This document shows positions 45,015 to 53,804 of a stretch of 64,000 nucleotides of DNA, in pieces. The notes below the pieces were generated by a model. It was given only the letters and a program-made list of their open reading frames with translations. It was not told the DNA's origin and made no database searches. The stretch comes from Coleofasciculus sp. FACHB-1120 (GTDB lineage Bacteria > Cyanobacteriota > Cyanobacteriia > Cyanobacteriales > FACHB-T130). The stretch is taken from the NCBI RefSeq assembly GCF_014698845.1, contig NZ_JACJTV010000011.1, forward strand, positions 1-64,000. The letters are read 5' to 3'. Made by a program: the position numbers and the translations under genes. The first letter of the stretch is position 1. Each line of letters opens with the position of its first letter.

Positions 45015-45599
45015 ATGGGTGAAACGGTGTTATTTCTGACACTAATAGTTACACCCGCTGCTGCCCATAAGGTGCAGATTGCAGAAGATGTCGGCGGCAC
45101 CCTGCACATCGAACCCAATGACAACCCCAAAGCTGGAGAATCTTCTCTTACCTGGTTTGCACTCACTCGCAAAGGGGGGCAAGTCATCCCCTTACAGCAG
45201 TGTAATTGCCAGTTAACCGTCTACTCTGAACCCCGCACGCCAAATGCCTCGCCCATCTTGTCACCCCCACTGAAAGCCATTTCAGCGGAGGGATATCAAG
45301 GCATTCCAGGTGCCGAGATTGTTTTCCCCAAGCCGGGGGCTTATCAGGTGCAACTCAGTGGCACACCCGCATCGGGAGCGGATTTCCAGCCGTTTGAGCT
45401 AAAATTTCCCGTCACCGTAGCAGCCGGGACGGCGGTGCCAAAAGCCAGTCAATCTAGCCAGCCATCTAGTCAGGAGCCAGTTCCCGCCAATCGCTCGGCT
45501 TCGGCTAGCGCCAATCGCTTGGCATTCCCTAGCGCGATCGCTTTATTCGTTATTTTCGGACTGGGAATCGCTTGGCTTGTCTGGCGGCGAAGAAAATAA
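45015..45599 (+). CDS. Exported protein with C-terminal membrane anchor, partner of the TauE-like gene
   Basis: No named family recognised. From ATG 45015 the 194-residue product has a hydrophobic leader (VLFLTLIVTPAAAHK, likely cleavage after AAA), an immunoglobulin-like beta-rich domain (about 20-140), a Ser/Pro-rich linker and a membrane helix with basic end (IALFVIFGLGIAWLVWRRRK). The leader lacks N-terminal charge, so initiation at TTG 45003 or 45006 is possible. The frame stays open upstream to 44718 through the repeat and the synthetase relic. Neighbourhood suggests a role with the membrane protein upstream. Confidence 0.7.
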   Translation: MGETVLFLTLIVTPAAAHKVQIAEDVGGTLHIEPNDNPKAGESSLTWFALTRKGGQVIPLQQCNCQLTVYSEPRTPNASPILSPPLKAISAEGYQGIPGAEIVFPKPGAYQVQLSGTPASGADFQPFELKFPVTVAAGTAVPKASQSSQPSSQEPVPANRSASASANRLAFPSAIALFVIFGLGIAWLVWRRRK

Positions 45600-45633
45600 A
45601 GATGCTGGGAGACATGGCGATAAGATGTGCATC

Positions 45634-45754
45634 GGAACCTCACCCCCAACCCCTCTCCGTTCACGGAGAGGGGCAAATATTAAACCCCTCCTCGTGAACG
45701 GGGAGGGGCAGGGGTGGGGTTCAACGTTCACCGGAAGGGGCAGGGGTGGGGTTC
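45634..45754. repeat. GC-rich dispersed repeat (GGAACCTCACCCCC family)
   Basis: It starts GGAACCTCACCCCCAACCCC and includes two hairpins (CCCTCTCCGT-TCACGGAGAGGGG and CCCCTCCTCGTGAACGGGGAGGGG-like). It ends with a repeated CAGGGGTGGGGTTC. It lies between the convergent exported-protein and PRC-barrel genes and may act as their terminator. Confidence 0.8.
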
Positions 45755-45757
45755 GCC

Positions 45758-46747
45758 TTAATAGGTGCCGTCTTCGTACTCTGGCGCTTTGGTTTTTTCA
45801 GGAATGTTTAGGCGGGGCGCTTTGTAAGGCTCTGGCTCCTCAGCATCTTCCCAAACATCTTTCTCTTCGTATGCGTCTTCTTCGTAGTCCTCTTCGTCAT
45901 CGTATGGCTCAGAGTCCGCATAGGGTCGATCTTCATAGCGAACGCCCCGTGTTTCGGTAGTTGCCTCGCTCCAGTTATCCTCTTCCTCGTCTTCTTCGTA
46001 ATAAATGGATTCGGCTTGGCGCTTCCGAATTGGTTCTGGTTCGGGTTCGTCCCACTCGTCCTCATCCCAGCGGTTGTCAACGACTGGGGTAGACGTGCGA
46101 AGTGGCGTGACGGTCGGAGTGCGAATGGGGATGCCCGTTCCCAGTTGCTTGTCCGATGCAACCGTCGGTTGGAAGTACGCTTCCTCGTCTTCCCGTTCCC
46201 AAGGCGCTCTGCCAATGCCCAGACGCTCTAAAACGCCCACCGTTAGCTGAACGAGACGCTCTTCGGAGCCTTCAAATACAATTAATCGATTCGGGCCACT
46301 GCTGACAATTTCCTCAATCGGCAGCTCATAGGTGCTGATCATCTGGTCGGGAATTTGCGGCAGCCCCAAAGATGCAACGATCAATGAGTAAACTTTGCCA
46401 CTGTCAGGATCGAATTTGAAACTCCGGACTCTCCCCAGAAGTTCGCCCGTTTCCGTAATCACTTCGCTGTTGATCAGGGTGCTGTAGGCATCAACGTCGA
46501 TATCTTCAATAACGTTGTCATCTTCAACCAAGATCACATCGCCCATCTGACGGATGCTATCGAGGAGCATATACCGGGGCATTCCCGCAATCGAGAGCAG
46601 GTTGTCTCGCAAACCGAGCGCTACAACTTTGCGCTGATCGATGTCTACCAATAGCTCCTTGACAACACCCACGCGCTTACCAGTGTCGCGGGTGATGACT
46701 TGGGTATTTAAAATGTCGGAGCGTTGACGGATTTGTTCAGATGTCAT
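45758..46747 (-). CDS. PRC-barrel domain protein with acidic C-terminal tail
   Basis: Two PRC-barrel domains lie in the first ~180 residues (VITRDTGKRVGVVKELLVD and VITETGELLGRVRSFKFD). The remainder is a disordered, very acidic tail (many Glu/Asp with Tyr). PRC barrels are protein-interaction or RNA-processing modules; the cyanobacterial type next to smc has no known job. The gene lies 52 bp downstream of smc on the same strand and is probably co-transcribed, hinting at a chromosome-maintenance link. Confidence 0.88.
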   Translation of the reverse strand: MTSEQIRQRSDILNTQVITRDTGKRVGVVKELLVDIDQRKVVALGLRDNLLSIAGMPRYMLLDSIRQMGDVILVEDDNVIEDIDVDAYSTLINSEVITETGELLGRVRSFKFDPDSGKVYSLIVASLGLPQIPDQMISTYELPIEEIVSSGPNRLIVFEGSEERLVQLTVGVLERLGIGRAPWEREDEEAYFQPTVASDKQLGTGIPIRTPTVTPLRTSTPVVDNRWDEDEWDEPEPEPIRKRQAESIYYEEDEEEDNWSEATTETRGVRYEDRPYADSEPYDDEEDYEEDAYEEKDVWEDAEEPEPYKAPRLNIPEKTKAPEYEDGTY

Positions 46748-46799
46748 TGGAGGCCGAATCCCGATCTCGAATCCTATTAGTTACTAATACTAATTCAAA

Positions 46800-49700
46800 T
46801 CATACAGACTCTTTTTGAGACTGCAATTTTAGTCCCAAAACTTGGGTGTAAGCTCCTCGCGCCTGAGTGACGCCGATCGTGCGTTCAGATGACTCAATCA
46901 TAGGGCGTCGGAGACTCACAACAATAAACTGCGCCTGCATCGCTTGTTGTTTAATCATTCTAGCTAATCGCTCTACGTTTGCCCCATCCAAAAACATATC
47001 GACTTCATCAAAAGCATAGAATGGCGAGGGACGGTAGCGTTGCAGGGCAAAGATGAAACTCAGAGCGGTGAGGGATTTTTCGCCACCGGACATGGAAGCA
47101 AGCCGCTGTACTGGTTTGCCTTTGGGGTGTGCAACGAGGTTTAAACCTCCGACGAAAGGATCTTCAGAATCGTCGAGTTGTAAGTAGCCATCGCCATCGG
47201 AAAGTTCGGCAAAGATTGACTGAAAGTTTTGATTGACTGCGTCGAAGGCTTCTTGGAAGGCGCGGCGTCGGAGGGTGGTGAAATTTTCAATTCGCAATAA
47301 CAATTCGGTGCGTTCTGCTTCTAATGTTGCTAATTTCTGAGTGAGTTCCTCTAATCGGGTGGTGGTACGTTCGTATTCTTCTAACGCCAGCATATTGACG
47401 GGTTCCATTGCTTGCAGGCGTTTGGCGATCGCGCGCATTTCTTTTTGCAATTGTTCGAGTTGAGCGGTTAAGGAGTCAAAGGCGATCGCTTCTGTCTCGG
47501 TAGAACCCGGATTGACGAGCATGGGCACTTCTGGCAGCGGATCGGGTAATTCTGCCTGTTGTGCTTCTAGTTGCGGTTGCACGGTGGCTAAGGCTTCCCG
47601 ATGCTGTTGTTGAGTTTCTTGGAGTTTTTGCAGTTGCCATTCCAGCTGCTGTTGGGAAAGATGACGCGATCGCAATTCTTGTTCGGCGCGATCGCGTTGT
47701 TGTTTAATTTCCCCTAATTTCTCCTCTTGCTGTTTCAATCCAGCTTGGGTTTGGGAAATTTGAGTGCTGAGTGCTGAGTGCTGAGTGCTGAGTGCGGTTA
47801 ACTGATTTTGTTGCTCTATCTGTTGTGTACGATATTCTTGCAAGCGCTGGTGACATTCTTGGATTTTTTCTTGCGATCGCTGTTGCTGATTTTCCAAATC
47901 TTTTAATCTTTGCTCGGCAGCCCGAAGCGCTTTTTCCCGTTCTTGCAGATGTTGTTCGCCGGTTTTAATCGTCGCCTGAATTTGTTGCCATTCGCTAGAA
48001 GTTTGAGATTGTTCTAATTCTGCTAAAGCTTGCCGCAATTGTTGCAGTTGCGCTTCCTGCGCGGGTAATTCCGCATCCAGAGAGGCTAAGCGAGACTCAG
48101 CGGTGTGGAATTCTTGGGTATTTTTAGAAAGAAGCGATCGCGCTTGTTCCGCTTGGACAATTAAATTCTTAATTTCTTTTTGCAACTGTTCGCATTGCAG
48201 TTCCTGTTCCCGCCGCTTCGCCTTCGCCTCTGTCAATTCTTGACTTAGATGCTTTGTTTTTGCAGTTAGAGAATTGATAACCTCACCACAGCGATCTAAA
48301 ATTCGCTCAATCTCTTGCAAGCGATTTCTCAACGCCGCTGCTTCTGCTGATTCTGTCGCGTCAGCCGTCCCAAAATGCAGCCCAGCACGTTGATTGCTAC
48401 TGCCACCTGTCATCGCCCCGCTGCTTTCCAACAGTTCCCCATCGACGGTAACAATCCGGTGCTGCCCCAAGTAACGACGCGCATCATTGAGGTTTTCAAA
48501 GACAACCGTGCTGCCGAAGACGTAGGCGAAGATATCCCGATACCGCGCCTCACAGTCAATCAAATTCACCGCATAGTCAATAAATCCATTGGCATAACTC
48601 AGCGCCGCCGTTTGGGAAAATCGCGGCGGTTGAATCTTATTCAGGGGTAAGAACGTGATCCGCCCTGCCCGTTTTTGTTTCAGCAGTTCGATCCCCGCCG
48701 CTGCCACGCCGTCATCTTCTACCACCAGATTTCCCAGACGCCCACCGGCTGCGGTTTCCAGTGCCAGCTGATAGCGGGGTTCCACGCGCCCTAGCTGGGC
48801 GACTAAGCCACAAACACCGGGTAATCCAGATTGCAAAATCACTTTGGTGGCGAAAGTTCCTTGGGCTTCTTGCTCCGCTTGGGCTTGCGCTTCGAGTTTA
48901 TCGAGTTGGCGCTGTTTGTCCCGTTGCTCTTGTAGCAGTCGCTTCTGAGTCTCTTGCTGGATTTGCAGTTCGTGTTCGGCGGCTGCGAGAGATTGGGCTA
49001 AAGATTGGATTTCTTGGGCATAATCATTGATTTGGATTTCAAAATCAGCCAAACGGGACTGTTTTGTCGTAATTTCTGGCTCAATTGTTTGTAAAAGCTG
49101 GCTTTGCTCCTCGATTTGCCGCTCCAAGTTGGCATAACGCTCTCCCAGTTGCGCTTTCTCTGTGCGTTGCGGTTCGACCGTTTGCAGTAAAGTTTCAATT
49201 TGGCGATTCAGGGCGGTTTGTTGCTGCACCCAAGCTTCCGAGGCGGCAGCGATCGCACTGGCGGCTTCCCGTCTTTGCTCTAAAATTTGCTGCGCTTCAT
49301 CCCGTGCGGCACGTAGAGAAAAGAGCGATCGCGTCTCTACATCGTGTTTCTCCTCAGTCAGCTGTTGCAGCGTTTGCTGGTGTTGTTGAAGACTTCGCTC
49401 TTCGTGTTCTATATTCGCTGTCGTCGTCCCAAGTGCTGTTTCTAACTCGCGCTGCTGGCGTTGAGCCGCACGCCGTTCCGCTTCCTGAGTGGCGAGAACC
49501 GATTGCAAAGCCAGGAGTTCTTCTTCCCCCAGCGCTTTCACTTGGGTATTCAGTTGGTCGAGTTCTGCCGTTGCTTGCTGGATTTGAGCGTAGAGGGCAG
49601 TTAGTTGGGTGGTTAACTCAACGGAAGTGCGATCGCCTGCCGCGATTTGCTCTTTGAGGCGTTGCTCTTGTTGTTGAAGACTGCGCCATTTTAGAACGAC

Positions 49701-50513
49701 TTCCCACTGTTCTTTCTGCTGAAGTTCGGCGCGAAGCTTTTGGTATTTTTCAGCTTTGATGCGATCTTGAGATAAGCGATCGCGTTGGGCAACTAGTTCC
49801 GCCTCGACGATGCGACAGCTATCTTCCCGCTCTTTAACAGAATCTAGCGTGTTCTTCGCCTGCACGATTTTTCGGTCAAAGGTCGCCACTCCAGCCAATT
49901 CATCAATAATTTCCCGCCGTTCTCGCGGGTTCATCGAAATAATCCCGGTGACATCCCCTTGCAGCACGACATTGTAGCCTTCTGGATAAATCCGCAGGCG
50001 GTTCATTTGTTCGTGGAGTTCGGTGAGGTTGCAGGATGCACCGTTGATGTAGTAATTCGACGTGTACGTGCCTTGCTGAGTGACTCGCAGTTTCCGCGTC
50101 ACACTCCATTCTGAGTTATCAATTCTCTCCCTCTTTTTAAGGGGGGGTAGGGGGGGATCGTCACCCACTTTTTCCAGGGTGGGATCGTCAGGATTTTCTC
50201 CTTGCCCATTGTGCGTTTCCTCCTCCTCATCTGCGAAAGCATCCGGTACATCAGACAAATCAAACGTCACTGTCACGCTGGTTTCTACCGTGCCGCGATG
50301 GGTTTGGTTGTGATTCACCAAATCCGGCAAGCGTTCCGCCCGCATTCCCTTGGAACTGGCAAGTCCGAGGCAAAACAGCAGTGCATCCAGGATATTCGAC
50401 TTCCCCGAACCATTAGGGCCAGAAACCACGGTAAACCCCGGCAGCAACGGAATTGAGGTGGTGCCACCGAAGGATTTGAAGTTACTGAGTTCCACTCGCT
50501 TGACATAGACCAT
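46800..50513 (-). CDS. smc: Chromosome segregation protein SMC
   Basis: The 1237-residue condensin ATPase contains Walker A GPNGSGKS (32-39), two long coiled coils, a hinge around the GVCGLVAQLGRVEPRYQLAL region, the signature LASMSGGEKSLTALS and Walker B FYAFDEVDMFLD. Two anomalies stand out. About residues 115-132 (DDPPLPPLKKRERIDN) are encoded by the same GC-rich hairpin repeat as in the ABC permease. About residues 906-917 (HSALSTQHSALSTQ) come from a heptanucleotide tandem repeat in the second coiled coil. Both keep the frame. The head-domain insert lies in a loop after FDLSDVPDAF. Confidence 0.97.
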   Translation of the reverse strand: MVYVKRVELSNFKSFGGTTSIPLLPGFTVVSGPNGSGKSNILDALLFCLGLASSKGMRAERLPDLVNHNQTHRGTVETSVTVTFDLSDVPDAFADEEEETHNGQGENPDDPTLEKVGDDPPLPPLKKRERIDNSEWSVTRKLRVTQQGTYTSNYYINGASCNLTELHEQMNRLRIYPEGYNVVLQGDVTGIISMNPRERREIIDELAGVATFDRKIVQAKNTLDSVKEREDSCRIVEAELVAQRDRLSQDRIKAEKYQKLRAELQQKEQWEVVLKWRSLQQQEQRLKEQIAAGDRTSVELTTQLTALYAQIQQATAELDQLNTQVKALGEEELLALQSVLATQEAERRAAQRQQRELETALGTTTANIEHEERSLQQHQQTLQQLTEEKHDVETRSLFSLRAARDEAQQILEQRREAASAIAAASEAWVQQQTALNRQIETLLQTVEPQRTEKAQLGERYANLERQIEEQSQLLQTIEPEITTKQSRLADFEIQINDYAQEIQSLAQSLAAAEHELQIQQETQKRLLQEQRDKQRQLDKLEAQAQAEQEAQGTFATKVILQSGLPGVCGLVAQLGRVEPRYQLALETAAGGRLGNLVVEDDGVAAAGIELLKQKRAGRITFLPLNKIQPPRFSQTAALSYANGFIDYAVNLIDCEARYRDIFAYVFGSTVVFENLNDARRYLGQHRIVTVDGELLESSGAMTGGSSNQRAGLHFGTADATESAEAAALRNRLQEIERILDRCGEVINSLTAKTKHLSQELTEAKAKRREQELQCEQLQKEIKNLIVQAEQARSLLSKNTQEFHTAESRLASLDAELPAQEAQLQQLRQALAELEQSQTSSEWQQIQATIKTGEQHLQEREKALRAAEQRLKDLENQQQRSQEKIQECHQRLQEYRTQQIEQQNQLTALSTQHSALSTQISQTQAGLKQQEEKLGEIKQQRDRAEQELRSRHLSQQQLEWQLQKLQETQQQHREALATVQPQLEAQQAELPDPLPEVPMLVNPGSTETEAIAFDSLTAQLEQLQKEMRAIAKRLQAMEPVNMLALEEYERTTTRLEELTQKLATLEAERTELLLRIENFTTLRRRAFQEAFDAVNQNFQSIFAELSDGDGYLQLDDSEDPFVGGLNLVAHPKGKPVQRLASMSGGEKSLTALSFIFALQRYRPSPFYAFDEVDMFLDGANVERLARMIKQQAMQAQFIVVSLRRPMIESSERTIGVTQARGAYTQVLGLKLQSQKESV
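47761..47795. repeat. In-frame heptanucleotide tandem repeat inside smc
   Basis: Five exact copies of TGAGTGC (plus strand) occupy 35 bp. Translated on the minus strand they give the HSALSTQ period. It belongs to the STRR class seen elsewhere here, but with a different unit from 6409 and 25224. Confidence 0.9.
50137..50163. repeat. GC-rich hairpin repeat core inside smc
   Basis: The sequence CTTTTTAAGGGGGGGTAGGGGGGGATC matches the end of the 20014-20163 repeat (CTTTTTAAGGGGGGCTAGGGGGGATC) almost exactly. It is translated within SMC without disrupting the frame. Confidence 0.85.
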
Positions 50514-50736
50514 AGGTGCTGGTCAATTAGGCTGTTCGGGTAGGTACAAGTGTATCAGCGTCATGATTCTCAACAGGTTAGCACGGGGAATCAGGTCGAT
50601 GAAAGATGATCGAACCGCTCCAGGGTACAGAGGAGGAGAGGGATAGAATAGCGACGAATTTATTTGTGTGAGTATAGTGCGATTATGCCCAGATTGAGGT
50701 TGCGATCGCACTATATCTGTATCTGTATCTGCAAAT

Positions 50737-52875
50737 ATGCCAACACTTAACCTGCTTCATCTGCTGCTTTTGTTAATTTGTGTATTGCTTAGTACGATTG
50801 TGGCGCTTCTACCAAGTGCATTTGACAAACAAAAATCATTACCTGGAAGGTGCTTTATTTTTGGGCTATTGGCAGTCTGTGGATTCCTAGCTTTCAGCGG
50901 CACAGGGCTAATCACTACAGAACAGGCAAAGCAAAACGCCGACTGGATTCAGAAGCTTCGCTGGACTTTGGGGATTGGGTACGCCGTTGCGCTGCCAACA
51001 ATGGTCTATTTGCTTGCCAACAGGCAAAGTAAAAACGACAAGACATCCAGCGACACGCCAGACGTAAATTCACAGCGATGGCGGCAGGAATTGTTGGCAA
51101 TTATGCTAACTGATGTAACAGTACGGATGGAAGACTCCCTGCATGATGATGAGTTGATTCCGCTGCTGATGGAAGACCAACGGGAAGAGGTGGGACGACC
51201 TCCAGAAGTAACAGTAAATGCTAAACCGTCTCCTAGTTGGTGGGAGAAGCTACCGAAATTTATACGAGTAACCGCTGAGTCTGAACCGGGCAAAAAAATT
51301 ATAGATGTCTTTGAGCGAAAAGATATTGCTGGCAGATTGCTGATTTTAGGTGCGCCCGGATCTGGCAAAACTACGATGCTGCTGGAACTAGCGCAAGACT
51401 TAATTTTAGCTGCCCAACAACAGCCAGAAAAGCCAATCCCGGTAATCTTTGAACTTTCTAGCTGGAAAGATGATAAGCAAGCGATCGCTGACTGGCTGGT
51501 AGCTGACTTGAAGTTTCGCAATAATATCCCAGAGGCAATTTCTCGTGAGTGGTTGGAAACAGGTAAATTATTGCCGCTGTTGGATGGTTTGGATGAATTG
51601 AAAACTCGTCAGGGAAAGTGTATTGACAGAATTAATAAATTTCTGCAAACCACCTGTGGCCTATCTCAAATTGTCGTCTGCTGTCGTGAGGAAGAGTACA
51701 AAGCAGGGGAGGAAATCTTAACGCTACGGGGAGCAGTTTGTCTGAAGCCATTGGAAGAAAAGCAGATTCAAGGCTATCTGCAACGGTTGAACTGCGGACA
51801 TCTCTGGCAAGGTATCCAGAACGATCCAGATGGTTTGCTGAAGTTGGCAAAGATGCCGCTGTTTTTACATCTCATTCCGGTAGCTTATCCAAGTGGTTTG
51901 GAAAGCAAAGCCAAACACTTCGATTCTTCGACTGAACTCGAAGCATACCAGGAGAAATGCCGGAAAGACTTGTTTGATGCTTATATCAAACGCTGCTTGA
52001 AACTGCCTCATGACTGTCAAAAATATGAATCGAAGGATAGTAAACGTTGGTTGATTTGGCTAGCGAAAACTCTGAGAAAGCAGAAGCACACTGAGTTTAT
52101 TATTGAAAAAATGCAGCCAAGTTTTTTAGACACCACTCAAGAAAAATTACTTTATAAGCTAACTTTCGGGCTAATTTTCGGGCTAATTTTTGGGCTGATT
52201 GGTGGGCTAATTATTGGGCTGATTGGTGGACTAATTATTGGGCTGATTTTTGGGCTAATTTTCGGGCTAATTTTTGGGCTGATTGGTGGGCTAATTATTG
52301 GGCTGTTTGATATTGAGATCAAGCTTAGTGACGAATTAAGCATTACTTGGAAAAAAGCTCGAAAAGGGCTGATTGTTTGGCTGATTGGTGGACTAATTTA
52401 TGGGCTGATTGGTGGGCTGATTTTTGGCCTGATTGGTGGGCTAATTTATGGGCTGATTGGTGGGCTAATTTTTGGGCTGATTTTTGGGCTGATTGGTGAA
52501 GACATTAAAAATCGAAATAAACCCAATCAAGGAATTAAAAATTCAGCCAAAAATACTGTAATTTTTACTTGGATTATCTTGCCTGCGGGGATGCTACTTT
52601 ACGCAGCCCCGTTTGTAGGTAGAGGGCAGTCTGTTGAGCCTATCAGTACGGTAATTCCTGGGTTGGGTCTAGCACTAATGTTTGGCATCCTCTCTGCTGG
52701 TTTACCTGTGATTCAACACTTTGCATTACGCTTAATCTTGTGGAAGAGTGGGGTGATTCCCTGGAACTATGCGCGTTTTCTCAGCTACGCTAATGAGCGT
52801 AGGTTGATTAAACAAGTCGGTGGACGCTATCGCTTCATTCACGACTTGCTAAGAGAACACTTTGCAAAAATGTAA
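50737..52875 (+). CDS. NACHT-type ATPase with glycine-zipper-like membrane repeat domain
   Basis: The 712-residue protein has three N-terminal hydrophobic segments (about 4-26, 36-55, 72-92), then a NACHT NTPase: Walker A GAPGSGKT (about 205-212), FELSSWKDD and Walker B LLDGLDEL (about 281-288). Its C-terminal third is a run of about 23 tetrads of the form GLI[F/G/I/Y] in two blocks, then further helices and a conserved end (PWNYARFLSYANERR through FIHDLLREHF). NACHT proteins of bacteria include antiphage sensors; the membrane repeat could be a pore-type effector, which is inference. The last ~50 residues match the end of the kinase-NACHT at 53805-56546. Confidence 0.88.
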   Translation: MPTLNLLHLLLLLICVLLSTIVALLPSAFDKQKSLPGRCFIFGLLAVCGFLAFSGTGLITTEQAKQNADWIQKLRWTLGIGYAVALPTMVYLLANRQSKNDKTSSDTPDVNSQRWRQELLAIMLTDVTVRMEDSLHDDELIPLLMEDQREEVGRPPEVTVNAKPSPSWWEKLPKFIRVTAESEPGKKIIDVFERKDIAGRLLILGAPGSGKTTMLLELAQDLILAAQQQPEKPIPVIFELSSWKDDKQAIADWLVADLKFRNNIPEAISREWLETGKLLPLLDGLDELKTRQGKCIDRINKFLQTTCGLSQIVVCCREEEYKAGEEILTLRGAVCLKPLEEKQIQGYLQRLNCGHLWQGIQNDPDGLLKLAKMPLFLHLIPVAYPSGLESKAKHFDSSTELEAYQEKCRKDLFDAYIKRCLKLPHDCQKYESKDSKRWLIWLAKTLRKQKHTEFIIEKMQPSFLDTTQEKLLYKLTFGLIFGLIFGLIGGLIIGLIGGLIIGLIFGLIFGLIFGLIGGLIIGLFDIEIKLSDELSITWKKARKGLIVWLIGGLIYGLIGGLIFGLIGGLIYGLIGGLIFGLIFGLIGEDIKNRNKPNQGIKNSAKNTVIFTWIILPAGMLLYAAPFVGRGQSVEPISTVIPGLGLALMFGILSAGLPVIQHFALRLILWKSGVIPWNYARFLSYANERRLIKQVGGRYRFIHDLLREHFAKM
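52168..52497 (+). repeat. 12-bp tandem coding repeat (GLI tetrads)
   Basis: Two blocks (about 52168-52306 and 52367-52497) consist of degenerate 12-bp units, GGGCTAATTTTT or GGGCTGATTGGT, each encoding Gly-Leu-Ile plus Phe, Gly, Ile or Tyr. Variation falls mainly at the fourth residue and at third codon positions. Confidence 0.9.
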
Positions 52876-53024
52876 CTCCATATAGCAATTTTATTTGAGT
52901 AGAAAGATGCCAGCAGTTTAGCTCCCCAACTTCTTAAAGAAGTCGAGTATCTCGCCTTCACCAGTTATTTCGGATTGCTATAAAATAAGAGTTATAAGTT
53001 GTATTAGAAAATAGCAATAAATCG

Positions 53025-53696
53025 ATGACTGTTAATCTAGACGCAAAAAGCCTAACCTTGAGAGATGTTCATCGTCTTTTAAAAATTGAAGAGCATTTCA
53101 ATGCTTCAATTCCATCATTACTAATGCTGGAACCTTTAACAGAATTTGAACAGCAGGAGCTTCTGGGAATCCGCAATTTATTTCGCGATTACTACGCAGA
53201 GGGTAAAATTTCCGAGGGGCAAGTTAAATTTTTATTCGTTGCCCAGTTGATGTGGTTGGCTGGATTTTATCAGCCAAGCATTAAGATAACGTTAGAAGAG
53301 GGAATTGCTGATATTTCCATCGAAGATGAAGAAACCATCATCAAAGGACGGATGGATATCTTGGCAGTCAATAAAACTCAAGCAAGAACAACAGATACAC
53401 TTTTCTGGATTTTGGTGATTGAAGCTAAAAACAGTAGTGTTAACGCATTGGAAGGTTTACCTCAATTGCTCGCTTATGCCTATAAAAGTCTAGAACATCA
53501 ACAATCAGTTTGGGGATTGACAACAAATGGAATGGATTATCGGTTTGTCTATCTCCAGCAAGGGACTCCCCCAACTTATCAACTATTGCCAGCGCTGAAC
53601 TTAATCGACTCTGAACCTTCAATCAAGTTGCTGCAAGTTCTGAAAGCAATCTGCAAGTTACAAAACATTGCTTCCCCCGTTCCAGCAGTATCTTGA
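53025..53696 (+). CDS. PD-(D/E)XK-like restriction endonuclease-fold protein
   Basis: The 223-residue protein resembles the cyanobacterial proteins annotated as type I restriction subunit R-like. After a helical N-terminus, the nuclease core shows GRMDILAV (Asp, about residues 109-116), LVIEAKNSS (E-x-K, about 129-137) and LPQLLAYAY with a conserved Gln. All three catalytic positions are thus present. No helicase or specificity subunit is nearby. It lies between the two NACHT genes on the same strand, 149 bp and 108 bp from them; a HIP1-like GCGATCGC pair lies in the latter gap. Confidence 0.78.
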   Translation: MTVNLDAKSLTLRDVHRLLKIEEHFNASIPSLLMLEPLTEFEQQELLGIRNLFRDYYAEGKISEGQVKFLFVAQLMWLAGFYQPSIKITLEEGIADISIEDEETIIKGRMDILAVNKTQARTTDTLFWILVIEAKNSSVNALEGLPQLLAYAYKSLEHQQSVWGLTTNGMDYRFVYLQQGTPPTYQLLPALNLIDSEPSIKLLQVLKAICKLQNIASPVPAVS

Positions 53697-53804
53697 ACGA
53701 TGGTGGATGCGATCGCATCTTTGCACCTCAACAATTCAACGCGATCGCTCCCAGCTATGATGCTTGTATAGAATCACCAGCAACCAGTAACAGCGTGAAC
53801 TGAG

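Noticed and set aside
52152-52343. Minus-strand Ser-Pro-Ile repeat frame opposite the NACHT gene
   Set aside because: An antisense shadow of the GLI tandem repeat without a ribosome site.
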